Assembly: GCA_014529385.2 (NCBI GenBank)
Contig: CM043968.1
Coordinates: forward strand, 4,011,501 to 4,075,500
Origin: Adiantum capillus-veneris
Taxonomy: Eukaryota; Streptophyta; Polypodiopsida; Polypodiales; Pteridaceae
Direction: 5' to 3'
Length of the DNA stretch: 64,000 nt
Under the pieces are notes generated by a model. That model did no database searches. It worked only from the letters and a program-made list of their open reading frames with translations, and was not told the DNA's origin. Positions 22,530 to 34,569 of this stretch are shown piece after piece. Positions within the stretch are counted from its first letter, which is position 1. Each line of letters starts with the position of its first letter. Made by a program: the position numbers and the translations under genes.

Positions 22530-25500
22530 GTGACCTATGAGACCGAGTTACAAATGAAAATATGCTTTTGGAATTGTAATGGATACCCATGGAATGCGGG
22601 GGTTGGCATTGATGAACTAACAAGCAAAGCCGATGTTGTACTTCTTGTTGAAACTTGGGAGCATGATACACAAAGGATTGACGGCTTGGAGGATTACAAT
22701 GTACATTCATTGATGTGGTCAAAGAATCTCAAGCAACGAAGAGGACAAGGAGGGTTAGCATGTATGGTTAAGAAAGGATTGGAAGATTTTGTATCAATTG
22801 TGAAAGATGACAAGTACAAACGTTATGTATGGTTGAAAATTATGACACCAAAAAGAGCACCCATTTTTGTAGTCGGTTGCTACATTCCTCATCATGATTC
22901 TCCCTTTTATGCTTGCATGGATAGAGATCAACCATTTTCTGATTTGGAAGAGGACATTGCTTATTTCAAAGGTGAAGGTGATGTTATTGTATTTGGGGAT
23001 ATGAATGCTCGCACAAAAACATTGCAACATGATACTCAACAATTTGATATGCCATACATTTCAAGGGAGTTGGAGGAAGTTCACTTGTATGATCGTACTT
23101 CAATGGATGAGAAAGAGCCGGATCACTATGGAAAGTTACTTTTACACATGTGTAATAGCACGGGTATGCTCATTGCCAATGGTGTATCTTTGTGGAGTGG
23201 AACCAATGGATTTACATGTAGAAGACATAATGGGGATAGTGTGATTGACTATATGCTACTCTCTGAAGCCATCATGTATCGCATAAAGAGTTTTATGTTT
23301 GGTCAATGGACCCCGGAATCCGACCATCGCACCTTATGTATTGACCTTTCATGTGGAGAAGCAACTAAGCATGATAATCTCAGCCAAAGGAAAGAGAAGT
23401 TATCATTCACTATGTATGGATTTCAAACGGGCACCAATGTACATTGAAATGGTTGAGCAAAAATTATGGATGACAAAGCTTCAATGTGATGCACCATTGG
23501 AAACTAAATGGGAAGCTTTCAAAAAAGCTATTTGTTCTTGTGCGGAAGAATGCTTTGCCATAAAGCATCTCCATGGTATCAACAAAGATAGATCACGCAA
23601 AAGGTGGTTTGATAAAGAATGTCAAAATGCTCGAAAGTCCTTAATAAAGCTTGATGCAACTATGGACAAAGACAACTATCAAAGTCATTTGCATACATAC
23701 AAGGCATTGATTCAAAAGAAGAGAAGAAGATGGGAAGTAAAGCAACAAGAATTTCAAGTCCAAGAAAAGGCACATGCATGTGGAAGATTTTGGAGAAACT
23801 TGAGAGGCAAGCGGATTGAGAATTTTGGTAACTTGAGTTTAGTGGATATGTACACACATTGTAGGCAATTATATGAGCAAGAAAATACTGAAAAAATGCC
23901 ATTTTATGGTTCACTCCCATGTAGGCCGTCTTTTTTTACTATTGAGGATGTATGCGGTGGGCTTGAAAAGTTGGCCACTCGCAAAGCGGGAGATCTTCAA
24001 GGTATCAAGCCGGAGATGATCAAATGGACGGGAGATTTTACCCATGAGTGGATGTGTGATATGTTCAACCTTGCACTTCAACATGGTATGCCTTATGATT
24101 GGAGTACTAATTGGGTTAAGCCTTTGCATAAAGGAGGGGATGTAAAGAATGTAAGCAACTACCGGACTATAATGATCGGGTCTCTTATGGCAAAGTTGTT
24201 TGGGTGCATAATGGAAATGAAATTGAGTGATTGGGCTGAAGAGAATGACAAGCGTGCAAAGGGACAAGCGGGTTTTCGTCGATGCCATAGCACCATTGAT
24301 CATCTTGTCACTCTTCGTGTTCTCATGGAGGAAAGTCGGTTGAAAGGCAAGCGATTGTATTGTTGTTTTGTGGACTTTAAGAAAGCCTTTGATATGATTC
24401 CACGTAACAATTTGTGGAGAAGGATGGAAGAACTCCAAGTGCCAAGTGAGTTTATGCTTGCGGTTTCTCGAATCTATGAGAAGGTGATTTGTCAATTGCG
24501 CATGGGAAGAGAAATTTCAGAAATTTTTGTAAGCACTATTGGGGTTAAACAAGGATGTCCATTGTCACCAACTCTCTTTGGTCTATGCATCGATCAATTG
24601 GAACAAATGGTACTTGACTTTATGCAAGAAGAAGGCATTGAAGAGGTCACTATTTGCAATGCGGTAATCATGCTTTTGTTGTATGCGGATGATGTAGTGC
24701 TTCTAGCACACACTTTAGAAGATGCACAAAAGCTTATGGTTGTCCTTGAGAACTTTTGCTTGCATAGTGGGCTGATTGTAAATGAATCCAAAACAAAGGT
24801 TATGCTTGTGAAAACCAACCATAAGGAGAAGCCATGCATTGTGTACAACAAGGAGACACTTGAAGTTGTTGAGAGCTTTAAGTACCTTGGCCTTGAGGTT
24901 CCATCCAATCACAAGTGGCATGAATGTGCTATGCGTCGTTTGGAAGCAGGAAAGAGAGCATATTATGCATTTGAGAACATGTGTAATGCGGGAAACATCA
25001 AGTATTGGGTTCTCAAGAAGTATCTTTTTGATGCATTGGTGACACCGGTTCTTCTTTATGGAGTTGAAGTGTGGGGCGGGAGCATCTCAAAGTCTACTTG
25101 GAAAGAGTTTGAGAATGTCCAAAAGCGTTTTCTTACAAACTTTCTCCAAGTTAAGACACAAACACCATATATGCTCCTACTTCTTGAGTCGGGATCTCTT
25201 CCAATTGAGGTTATGGGCATGGAAAGGGTTGTGGAGTACATGATAAAGATGCGTCAAAACCCCTCACATCGACTTCCTACAATTGCATGGGAAGCAAGCA
25301 AAAAAGTTCAAAAGACGCATAAAAGCAAGATCTTGAGCACGGGATGGATGCAAGACATAAAGAAGTGGTTTGGGAGATGGGATGCATTACACTTGCTACA
25401 TGATGCTTCAATTGACTCTCAAGTGAATGAAGCTTTTCTACAACGTCAATGTATTACGGCTTGGGAGAAATCCGGTGGGTCACGCTTCATACATTACACC

Positions 25501-25926
25501 ACCTATATTGCCCCCAACTACAAAACCATGTTCTTCGCTAAGAGAGGAAACCGTACTCACACTTACATGCTTGAGCCTATTCCCTTGTCCGCGATACGCA
25601 CTATCGCAGCAATTCGGCTTAGCTCCCATTTCCTTCGATGCGAGATAGGGCGTTGGGGCAATGGAGAAGAGTCAAATCGATTGTGCACATTATGCTCACT
25701 GTAAGTTCGAGAGTCTGAGTACCACACACTACTAGAGTTCTCAGCTTTTGATCACATCCGAACTTGCTTCTCTCACATTTTCAGCCATAACTTAGACCTA
25801 CACACTTTCCTCTCCCAGCCAAAGTGTGGGCTCTCCATTGCGACTCTCATCACTACAATTTTGGAGCATCGAGAGTCACTCATCAGCCATACACATACTA
25901 CATCACATGTAACTTTTGTCCCATAG
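22530..25926 (+). pseudogene. LINE copy 1 ORF2 (endonuclease and reverse transcriptase)
   Basis: An APE-type endonuclease comes first: FWNCNGYPW, VETWEHD, FGDMNAR, DSVIDYML and ESDHRTL. The RT follows: VSNYRTIMIGS, GFRRCHSTIDHL, CFVDFKKAFDMIP, GVKQGCPLSPTLFGL and the catalytic LLYADDVVLLAH. The C-terminus has SAIRTIAAIRLSSH and a Cys-His finger (LCTLC). Lesions: the first codon is GTG where copy 2 has ATG, a frame change lies near 23400, and TAA replaces CAA at 25702. Clade within non-LTR elements is not assigned. Confidence 0.92.
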
Positions 25927-26202
25927 GTCATATTTGACCTCCGAGGACGATAATAAAATCTATCTATCTATCTATCTTTGCCGTTTTTTGACCTAGTAGA
26001 CAACAGTTCACTCTTTTGACCATAACTTGCTCATCCGAACTCCGATTTAGGTGATCTATAGCCTCAATCAAAGAGCACGAAGCCCTCTACGCATTGATGT
26101 AAAGATATAATTTTTCTGTGTAATGGAAGGCTTTGTTGTAACAGCATCTCAGAACTGAAAAAACTGTTAAAACATTTCGTTTTTGTTGCCGACTTGAAGG
26201 CA

Positions 26203-27135
26203 ATGTCAGACAAAACTCGCAAGGGTGGAAAGGCCACACTCGCCATGGAGAATGATGAAAAATCTCCAAGGAATTTGGATGCTAATCCAACCACATCGTC
26301 GACAACAACGGAAGCAATGATCATGGCTTACTTGATCTCGTTACAAGAAACCGTCAACAAGCAAGGTGAAGAGTTGCGCGCTCTTGTAATGGAGAATGGC
26401 ACTTTAAGAGTTCTCGTTGTGGAGAATGAGCACCTCAAGAAGGTTCTTGAAATGCAAACAACACGCTTGATGCATCTTGAGAATGAAGTTCAGGAATATA
26501 AACGCTCTCTTGTTGACATGAATGTATTGAAAGAGCGCTTGAGCAAAGTTGAGAGTGATCATGTATTGAAAGAGGAAACAATAGATACAATACGACATGA
26601 TGTATGTGAGATGAGAAATGCATCCAAATCATGGGCTGATATATGTAAGGATAATGTGGTTTCTACATCTCCTATCACGCAAGCCGTTGTCCAAGCAAAG
26701 AATGTAGAGAATGTGGACACTCAAGAATTGCAAGAACGACAAAAACGCTCAAAGAACATCGTCATTCGTGGAATCAAGGAGGAAAGCATGGAAACACCCC
26801 AATCTCTTGTGGTTGCTATTGAAGAGTTTTTTGCTACACACTTTGGCATGTCAGGAATCATGGCTTATGGTGCACATCGATTTGGAAAACAAGGAGTCCC
26901 TCGCTCGGGAGAAAGACCTATTGTATGTACCATGGCTGATGAGGTAAAGAGAAAGATCATCCTTGACAATGGTTGGATCTACCTCAAAGGAACGGCTTGT
27001 AATGTATATGAGGATCGCACTCTTATGTAACAAAATGTACGTCGCAAAGCATATGAGGAAAGAAGCAAGAAGGTTAAGGTATCATCTCAAGAAGAAAAGC
27101 CACTTGAGGAGGATACAAGTCCACCCAACAAATAG
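26203..27135 (+). pseudogene. LINE copy 2 ORF1
   Basis: Starts ATGTCAGACAAAACTCGC, aligned to the ORF1 start of copy 1. It keeps the coiled coil (YLISLQETVNKQGEELRALV) and the C-terminal fold (SKNIVIRGIKEESME, KRKIILDNGWIYL). A TAA at 27028 stands where copy 1 has CAA; the frame then continues in register to the natural TAG at 27133. Thus only one nonsense change separates it from an intact ORF1. Confidence 0.88.
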
Positions 27136-27141
27136 GGACAC

Positions 27142-30100
27142 ATGATCTATGAGACCAACTCACGCTTGCGAATAAGCTTTTGGAATTGTAACGGGTATCC
27201 ATGGAATGCGGAAATTGGCATTGATAAGCTTACCAATGACTCCGATGTGATACTTCTTGTTGAAACATGGGAGCATGATGCGCAACGAATTCTTGGATTT
27301 GACAAATACGATGTGTATTCGTTGATGTGGGTCAAAAATGCAAAGCAACGAAGAGGCCAAGGAGGCGTAGCATGTATGACCAAAAAGGGTTTGAAAGATG
27401 TTTCCATTGTCAAAGAAGATAAGTATAAACACTACTTATGGCTGAAAATCAGCCCACCAAATGGTCAAGTCATGTTTGTGGCTGGTTGCTACGTTTCTCT
27501 CTATGACTCCAACTTTTATGCTCGCTTGAATATGGATAGAGATCAGCCCTTTGTTGAACTAGAGGAAGACATTGCTCATTACAAGGATCAAGGTGAAGTC
27601 ATTGTTTTTGGAGACATGAATGCTCGCACAAATATGTTACAACACGACACACAACAAGTCGACATGTTGCATGTCTCAAGAAGAATGGATGACTCATACA
27701 TGTATAATCGAAGTTCTAATGATGCAAAAGAACTGGATCACTATGGAAAGTCACTTCTACATATGTGCAATAGTACCGGAATGCTCATTGCAAATGGTGT
27801 ATCTCTATGGCAAGGCACCAATGACTTTACATGTAGAAAGCACAATGGTGATAGCGTGATTGACTATATGTTGTTCTCGGAAGCCACTCTTGAATGCATA
27901 CAAAGCTTTACACTTGGTGAATGGAATCCGGAATCGGATCATAGGATGTTATGTATTGACCTCAAGTGTAGTAAACGGCCCGAGCATGTAGCCTCCAATC
28001 ATGATGTGAATCATTTGTACCTACGTCTAGACTTCAAACGAGCACTTATATATGCTGATATGGTAGACCAAATGTTAAGCATGATAGAGCATCAAGAGAG
28101 CCCAACATTAGAATCCAAGTGGAAAGTTTTCAAAGAAGTAATTTACTCTTGTGCGAAGGAATGCTTTTCGGTGAAACACATGTCTTGCAAAAGGTCTAAG
28201 AAGGGTAGCACCAAGAAGAAATGGTTTGACATGGAATGTAGTCAAGCCCGAAAACACTTGCTAAGATTGGATGCAATCAAAGACAAGGAAGTTTACTTGG
28301 AATGTTCACACACATACAAAGCACTTGTTCAAAAGAAGAGGAGAAGGTAGGAAGTCAAAAAACAACTTCTTTTAGCACAAGAGAAAGCACATGCATGTGG
28401 CAAGTTTTGGCAAAATCTAAAAGGCAAGCGCATTGAGAACTTTGGTGCCTTGACTCTTGAGGATATGTATATGCATTACAAGAACCTCTATGAGCAACCC
28501 AATGTTGATAAGATGGAGTGTTGTAGCTCCCTTGCGTTTATGTCTCCCTTCTTTACCATTGAAGATGTATGCCGCGCGCTTGAGAAACTTACTACTTGCA
28601 AGGCAGCTGACCTTCAAGGTGTCAAGGCTGAAATGATTAAATGGACAAGCAAGAAAACACGATATTGGATATGTGATATGTTTAACCTTGCACTTCAGTA
28701 TGGCATGCCTCATGATTGGAGTGCAAATTGGATCAAACCTTTGCACAAAGGAGGAGATGTAAACAATGTGAACAACTACCGCACTATAATGGTTGGTTCT
28801 TTGATGACAAAGTTATTTGGATGTATCATGGAGATGAAGATAAGTGAATGGGCTGAAAAGAATGGCAAACGTTCACTTGGCCAAGCAGGTTTTCGAAAGC
28901 ATCATAGCACTGTTGATCACCTTGTCACTCTTCGAGTTCTTATGGAAGCGTCTCGATTGAAAGGAAAAAAGTTGTATTGTTGCTTTGTGGATTTTAAGAA
29001 AGCTTTTGACATGGTACCGCGAGGAAATCTTTGGAGACGTATGCAAAGCCTTCAAGTGCCGAGAGAATTTATGCATGCAGTCTTTCGCATCTATCAAATA
29101 GTGATATGTCGATTACGTATGGAAGATAGAATTTCAAAATTTTTTGCAACCACCATTGGTGTCAAACAAGGATGCCCACTTTCCCCAACCCTCTTTGGGC
29201 TACTCATTGATGAATTGGAATGCATGGTTCTTGATTTTATGTAGCAAGAAGGCATAGAAGAGGTTAAGATCGGAAATGCGGTGATCATGCTTTTGCTTTA
29301 TGCTGATGATGTAGTCCTCTTGGCACATACCTTAGAAGATGCACAAAAGCTTATGAGTGTCTTGGAACGCTTTTGCCTACATAGCGGGCTGATCGTGAAT
29401 GGATCCAAAACCAAGGTTATTCTTGTAAAGACCCTCAATGACGAAAATCCATGCATTGTATACAACAATGAGCAACTGGAAGTGGTAGATCACTTCAAGT
29501 ACCTTGGCCTTGAGGTTCCATCCAATCATAAATGGAAGGATTGTGCAATGCGTCGCTTGGAAGCCGGAAAGAGGGCTTATTATGCATTTGAGAACATGTG
29601 CAATGCTGGAGAGATAAAGTGTTGGGCTCTCAAAAAGTACCTCTTTGACACATTGGTGACACCAGTGCTTCTTTATGGAGTGGAGGTGTGGGGTGGAAGC
29701 ATCGGGAAGTCTACTTGGAAAGAGTTTGAGAATGTCCAAAAGCGTTTTCTCACCAACTTTCTCCAAGTCAAGACACAAACACCCTACATGCTCTTACTTC
29801 TTGAGTCCGGATCACTTCCCATTGAGGTCTTGGGCATGCAAAGGGTTGTGGAGTACATGCGTAAGACACAACGTAGCCCTTTGCATCGACTTCCTAGAAT
29901 CGCATATGCAGCAAGTCAAAAGGTTCAAAAGACATGCAAGAGCAAAATACTAAGTTCGGGGTGGATGCTTGACATCAAGAAATGGTTTGGAAGATGAGAT
30001 GCATGTCACTCGGTCAAGGATGCGTCGATCGACTCCCAAGTTAATGAGGCCTTCTTACAACGCCAATGTATCACGGCTTGGGAGAAATCCGGAGGTTCTC

Positions 30101-30522
30101 CCTTCAACCATTACACCACACACGTTGCCCCAAACTACAAATCTCTCTTCTTCTCCGAACGAGGTAACCGAACCCATCCCTACATCCTTGAGCCCATCCC
30201 GTTGAGTGCGATCCGCACCATTGCCTCCATTCGTCTTAGCTCCCATTCTCTACGCTGCGAGATAGGACGTTGGGGCACTGGCGAGGAGTGTCATCGACTT
30301 TGCACCTTATGCCCTCGTCAAGTGCGAGAGAGTGAGTACAACACACTACTTGAGTGCTCAGCTTTTGACCACATTAGGTCCTCTTTTCCCCATATATTCA
30401 GCCATGAGCTCTCCCTACATACCTTCCTCTCCCAACCACGATGTGGACTCTCTATTGCGACACTCATTTCAGCCATTTTTGAGCATCGAGAGTCACTTAT
30501 GACCTCCACTCACACCATGTGA
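27142..30522 (+). pseudogene. LINE copy 2 ORF2 (endonuclease and reverse transcriptase)
   Basis: The frame begins with ATG at 27142, seven bases after ORF1. Endonuclease motifs (FWNCNGYPW, VETWEHD, FGDMNAR, DSVIDYML, ESDHRML) and RT motifs (CFVDFKKAFDMVP, GVKQGCPLSPTLFGL, LLYADDVVLLAH) are all present in a single frame to 30522. The C-terminal finger is complete (LCTLCPRQ ... LLECSAFDHI). Three in-frame stops interrupt it: TAG at 28348 (expected TGG), TAG at 29242 (expected CAG or CAA) and TGA at 29995 (TGG in copy 1). No indel was found. Confidence 0.93.
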
Positions 30523-30575
30523 CATGTTCATTTGGTCCCATAGGTCATATTTGACCTCCGAGGACGATAATAGAA

Positions 30576-30579
<4 letters not shown>

Positions 30580-30632
<53 letters not shown>

Positions 30633-30765
30633 TTTCTTTAAAAATCTGTTTTTTAATTTTGTATTAAAAATTTAAAAAAACCAATTTACATGGAAACCGT
30701 TGCTAATGCCACGCCCACGCCCACAAAGCCTCTTCTCTCACTTGCAACAGCATGGATTCAACATA

Positions 30766-30805
<40 letters not shown>

Positions 30806-31024
30806 CTTTAAAATTTTGTATTAAAAATAAAAAAAAACCAATTTACATGGCAACCATTGCTAATGCCACGCTCACGCCCACGCCCACAAAGCCTCTTTGC
30901 TTGCTCTTACTCGCTTGCAACTGCGTGGATTCAACATATGGGATCTATCTCTCTCTGTGTCTGCCTCCCTCTCTCGCTGTGTGTGTCTCTAATGCACACA
31001 CACACACACACACAATGCTTTGAG

Positions 31025-31068
<44 letters not shown>

Positions 31069-31120
31069 ATTTTGAAGTTCTGATCAAAACTTCAAGCTCA
31101 AAATTGAGCATTGAACAATT
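30580..31120. repeat. Higher-order satellite array (right part)
   Basis: The same modules as 19814-21344 resume: 'ggaaaccgttgctaatgcc' near 30688, 'ggcaaccattgctaatgcc' near 30846, the (CA)n tract, 'aatgctttgagagtct', (CT)n and 'aagttctgatcaaaacttc'. The LINE pair therefore interrupts one array. 31121-32100 contains more CT, CA and GA tracts and no supported gene. Confidence 0.8.
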
Positions 31121-31639
31121 TAAATTTTCTGCACTTGACGAACACGGTCTAAATAATCCCAATCTTGTTTGCAATTGATTAAAAAGGTCAGCATCTACAT
31201 CTTGATAATCCCAAAGGGGCTTAAGAAAGCGTACGTGAGGTTGACAGCTGACTATAGCGAGTCTCTCTCTCTCTCTCTCTCTCTCAAACGGCGGTGGCAA
31301 TGAAGAGGGCAAGGGTAGGTGTTGGCAGGCTGTGCAGGTGGCCAAGAACGTCCCTCAGTTTGCTGCAATGGCATGTTGTAGGTACCCTCCAGAGTCCATC
31401 CATTAATATGTCAGCTAGCTACACTCGCTCTCCCTTGCGCACCTTGCCATAGTTGAATCCATCGGTCATCCCCTAGCAATGCTGCAATGGCGAGGGTACT
31501 AAGAGAGGTCTTAGCAAGGCATGCTTTTTTGCACCACCAATCAAAAACCATCCTGGCCAGCATTATTTAATCGGGTGCATGTTACGATTTCTTGAGGCTC
31601 ATCAGTGCCAATGGCCACCTCTTCAATGGAACAATGTCC

Positions 31640-31641
31640 AC

Positions 31642-31697
<56 letters not shown>
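31640..31697. repeat. (CT)n(CA)n compound microsatellite
   Basis: CT passes into CA, the same compound type as at 5323, 9147 and 19815. A second such tract is at about 31911-31970. Confidence 0.93.
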
Positions 31698-31702
<5 letters not shown>

Positions 31703-31929
31703 GGCATGAACATCGCACGCACACACATCTTTCTCTATGCAGGCTGATCCACTAATTTCCTTGCGTTTGTTGGCCATAGCTGATGCTAGGTCCATCGTTT
31801 GGACAATGATGGCTGCGGAAATAAGGGCGAGTGCAGGTGATGCCTATGTTGGTGCTTGCAGTAAGACCACATGAGCTGCCCTCTCTCAGCCCGCTCAAGC
31901 ACAGACACAATCTCTCTCTTTCTCTCTCC

Positions 31930-31963
<34 letters not shown>

Positions 31964-32107
31964 GACACACAAAGACATCGCCTAAAGCGTGCACGCACAC
32001 ACATACACCATTGTGTAGCAGGAGAGAGGGGGATCATCAAGAACAACTCTTCAAGCCAGTGCCGTTCGCAGTTGCACATACATACATACACTGTCGTGTA
32101 GTAGCAT

Positions 32108-32111
<4 letters not shown>

Positions 32112-32195
<84 letters not shown>

Positions 32196-32271
32196 AGGGC
32201 CGAGGTGCAGTAGCATATGTAGGAGAAGGGGGGGAGAGAGAGAGTAGAGAGCGGGGGGGGGGGGGGGGGGG

Positions 32272-32319
<48 letters not shown>
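32112..32319. repeat. (GA)n tracts with a 19-base G run
   Basis: A GA tract of about 80 bases (32112-32192) is followed by G-rich spacer, a G homopolymer (32253-32271) and a second GA tract (to 32319). It lies about 520 bp upstream of the invertase start. GAGA tracts can bind BBR/BPC factors in plants, but no such role is shown here. Confidence 0.9.
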
Positions 32320-32323
<4 letters not shown>

Positions 32324-32591
32324 CGAGGGGGGGAAGCTCGACGTCCAACGGCTACAACACTCGCCCGCTATTTGAGGCATCCATTGGCACCACTATTTCA
32401 AAGCTCATAGGCTCTGCGTGCAATAACATTATTCGCAACCACTGATCCCGTCCATTGTGCAAGGCATTCAATAGTGCTCACTGCTGTTTCAAAGCCCACG
32501 CTGTGTTGCCGGGAGCTGCAGGTTACACCAGCCGGACTAAGCAGCTTCAGCCATGTGGCAAGGGGGCGGAATCCCTCCCCCTTTTATTATT

Positions 32592-32645
32592 ATATTACAT
32601 ATATGTTATATATATTATATTTATATTTATTATAGTATAGATGGT
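32592..32645 (+). promoter_or_regulatory. AT-rich candidate core promoter of invertase gene
   Basis: A strongly TATA-rich stretch ('atatatgttatatatattatattt') is followed by a C/T-rich region at 32660-32695, about 200 bp before the invertase ATG. A TATA-like element followed by a pyrimidine patch is common in plant promoters. The exact start of transcription cannot be read. Confidence 0.35.
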
Positions 32646-32728
32646 ATTTAAAATGATGCCCCCCAACCCCCCCTCTCTCTCTCTCCCCCCTCTCCAAACA
32701 CTGGTTGCTGCAGTTATACCGCGTTAGA

Positions 32729-32902
32729 ATGCCAAATTGCGTTGTACATAGCTGCACGAAGAAGGGGAAGGCGAGGGGCCAGGGGATCTTGCCTTCTTCC
32801 CGCCTGGTCGTGCTCGTCCCAGGTGAGACTCAACACACACCATGCAGCGCACCCTTCTTTGCAAGCCTCTGCTTCGACGTTATCTGGTCAACAACAACAT
32901 GA
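32729..32902 (+). other. Upstream ORF overlapping the invertase start
   Basis: An ATG at about 32729 opens a frame (MPNCVVHSCTKKGKARGQG...) that overlaps the invertase start in another frame and stops at 32902. If included in the mRNA it could lower initiation at 32842. A good splice donor consensus (CAG/GTGAG) lies inside it at about 32821, so this segment could instead be an upstream exon. The N-terminus faintly recalls THAP-type starts but is too short to call. Confidence 0.3.
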
Positions 32903-33456
32903 CCGCCCAGCCTCCCATCTCCTGCAGCTTTCATGGACCCATCATTACGTCTGCTCCGTCAGGGAGACACGTTCGCCGTGCAAAACCAGCAGTTTGCTTT
33001 CTGCAAACCGTCAACTTCTCGGCCACCACCTTGGGCTGCAAGCTACCAAGTAGTTTTGACAGAGTCTCTGTATCTGCATTTGTTTCATCCCAAAGTGGAT
33101 ACCCGATGAATGTTGAGTGTGTACATTCTCCGCAGCAGCAATGTACAGGAAAAGGATATCAACCCCTGCGTGCATTCTCAAGCAGTGGTGCAGGTAGGAG
33201 TGACTCTAGTCAAAATGCAGGCGAATTTGAGGCAGAGGAGATGGAGAAGGAGGCCCGGGAGCTACTGCGCAGGGCTACTGTTACATATCTGGGCAGTCCC
33301 TGCGGCACCATTGCTGCTTGCGACCCCAACGAAACCGATGCCCTCAATTATGATCAAGTATTTATCCGTGACTTTGTGCCCTCTGCCATCTTCTTCTTGC
33401 TTGATGGCCAACCTGAGATTGTTCGCAATTTTCTTCTCCATACTCTCCAGCTTCAG
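32842..33456 (+). CDS. Alkaline/neutral invertase, exon 1 (targeting peptide and N-terminal domain)
   Basis: Plant alkaline/neutral invertases (glycoside hydrolase family 100) split sucrose into glucose and fructose. The 205 codons begin with an Arg-rich, acid-poor leader ([19 protein letters not shown]), typical of plastid or mitochondrial import. A variable linker follows, then from residue about 130 the conserved start of the catalytic domain: [55 protein letters not shown] and [13 protein letters not shown]. The exon ends in phase 0 at CAG/GTCTGA. The sequence is undamaged. The organellar-type extension distinguishes it from the shorter cytosolic class. Confidence 0.93.
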
Positions 33457-34569
33457 GTCTGAGCTTTCAACTCTCTTGTCTGTTAGCATACACACTGTGA
33501 ATTCTTAGTACATTGCCTTTCGAGAAATGAAACATAAGAAGCGACGTAAATGCTGCTCTAAGCATTAAGTATTTGGAAGAGGGAACACTGTCCATGCTGT
33601 ACAATGGATTTGATAATGATCCGGATTATTCACAATCTCTCTTCCACCATGTGGTTCTTGTATTGCACGTTGAAAGCCTACATTTCTATATCAAAACATG
33701 TTAAAGAACAATCTATACATTGTCGGAGCTAGATCAGTCCAGCTGGAGCTAGATGATATAAAAAACTTTAGGTTGAATTGCTTTTGATTTGGTGCATGTG
33801 TAAGCCAATAGCTTTTTGGCACGCAGAGGTCTCAATGACAGATGAGGTTAGGCTGTTGTACTCTCCTGCTAAGGTGTGCACAGCTAAACGCCCATTTCCT
33901 ATCATATAACGTCTTTTATGCAAAACTGGTCCTTTAGTGTCTCGGTTCATATTGCCACAATAACAGGGATGAAATATTCTAAAACCAACCTGGTTTTTCA
34001 TGCATGGCAGTCCTACTCCACATAATGTACCAACAGGAAGACTCATTGGCGAGAAAATTGTTGCCAACAGTTGGCAATCTCTAAACAAGGATTTTGCTCT
34101 TTATTATTGTTGCATAAACTGAAGCTCTGCTTCTTGATGGCCTGTTATTTCCTTTTTTTTGTCAAAGGGGAAAAGCTACACTTTATCAACCATGTGTCTC
34201 TGCGAGAATAAAAAAGCTCTGTGAGGAGAAAAAAAGGCTACACTTTATCAACCATATGCCTATGTGAGGAGAGCCAAAATCCGAAGTGAAAAAAGGGGCA
34301 GAAGCAGATAAACTACAAAACAAGATGAGCCCTTCTCCCCAAATAAACAACACAGAGATACCAACCCCCAGGAAAAAAAAATCAAACAAAGGAAAACAAA
34401 AGTGAAAGAAGGGAAAACCGAAAACTACATATAAGGAACACAAAGCATGATTTCAAACCAAATGCACAAGGTTGCAAACATCTAATTTATCTAAACGTGG
34501 ATGGAGTGAAATGTCCATCCTTAATGGCTTCTTGCGTCCATCGAGTCACGATATTTGCTTTTATTTCAG
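33457..34569 (+). other. Invertase intron 1
   Basis: A 1.1-kb GT-AG intron: donor CAG/GTCTGAGC, acceptor TTATTTCAG/AGC. No mobile element domain was recognised in it. Joining the exons gives the family-typical LQLQ/SWEKT junction in frame. Confidence 0.9.

Larger units (their letters stand above)
21345..25980 (+). mobile_element. LINE-type non-LTR retrotransposon, copy 1
   Basis: The element has a 5' UTR (from about 21350, 'gccgttttttgacctagtag'), ORF1, ORF2 with endonuclease and RT, and a 3' end 'gacctccgaggacgataataaaatctatctatc'. It ends in (TCTA)n rather than poly-A. The left border adjoins a CT microsatellite. The 5' and 3' ends match copy 2 (25978-30580), which begins directly after it. 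Length is about 4.6 kb, so it is close to full length. Confidence 0.9.
25978..30580 (+). mobile_element. LINE-type non-LTR retrotransposon, copy 2
   Basis: It starts 'gccgttttttgacctagtagac' immediately after the (TCTA)n tail of copy 1 and ends 'gacctccgaggacgataatagaactatctctct', running into (CT)n. The arrangement is head to tail with no spacer. It differs from copy 1 at many positions, so it is not a recent segmental duplicate. It is full length but carries at least four nonsense changes. Confidence 0.9.

Noticed and set aside
32729-32780. THAP-type zinc finger start (MPNCVVHSC...) before the invertase gene
   Set aside because: Only the first few residues fit; no further cysteine, histidine or AVPTIF-like end follows. 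Kept as an upstream ORF only.
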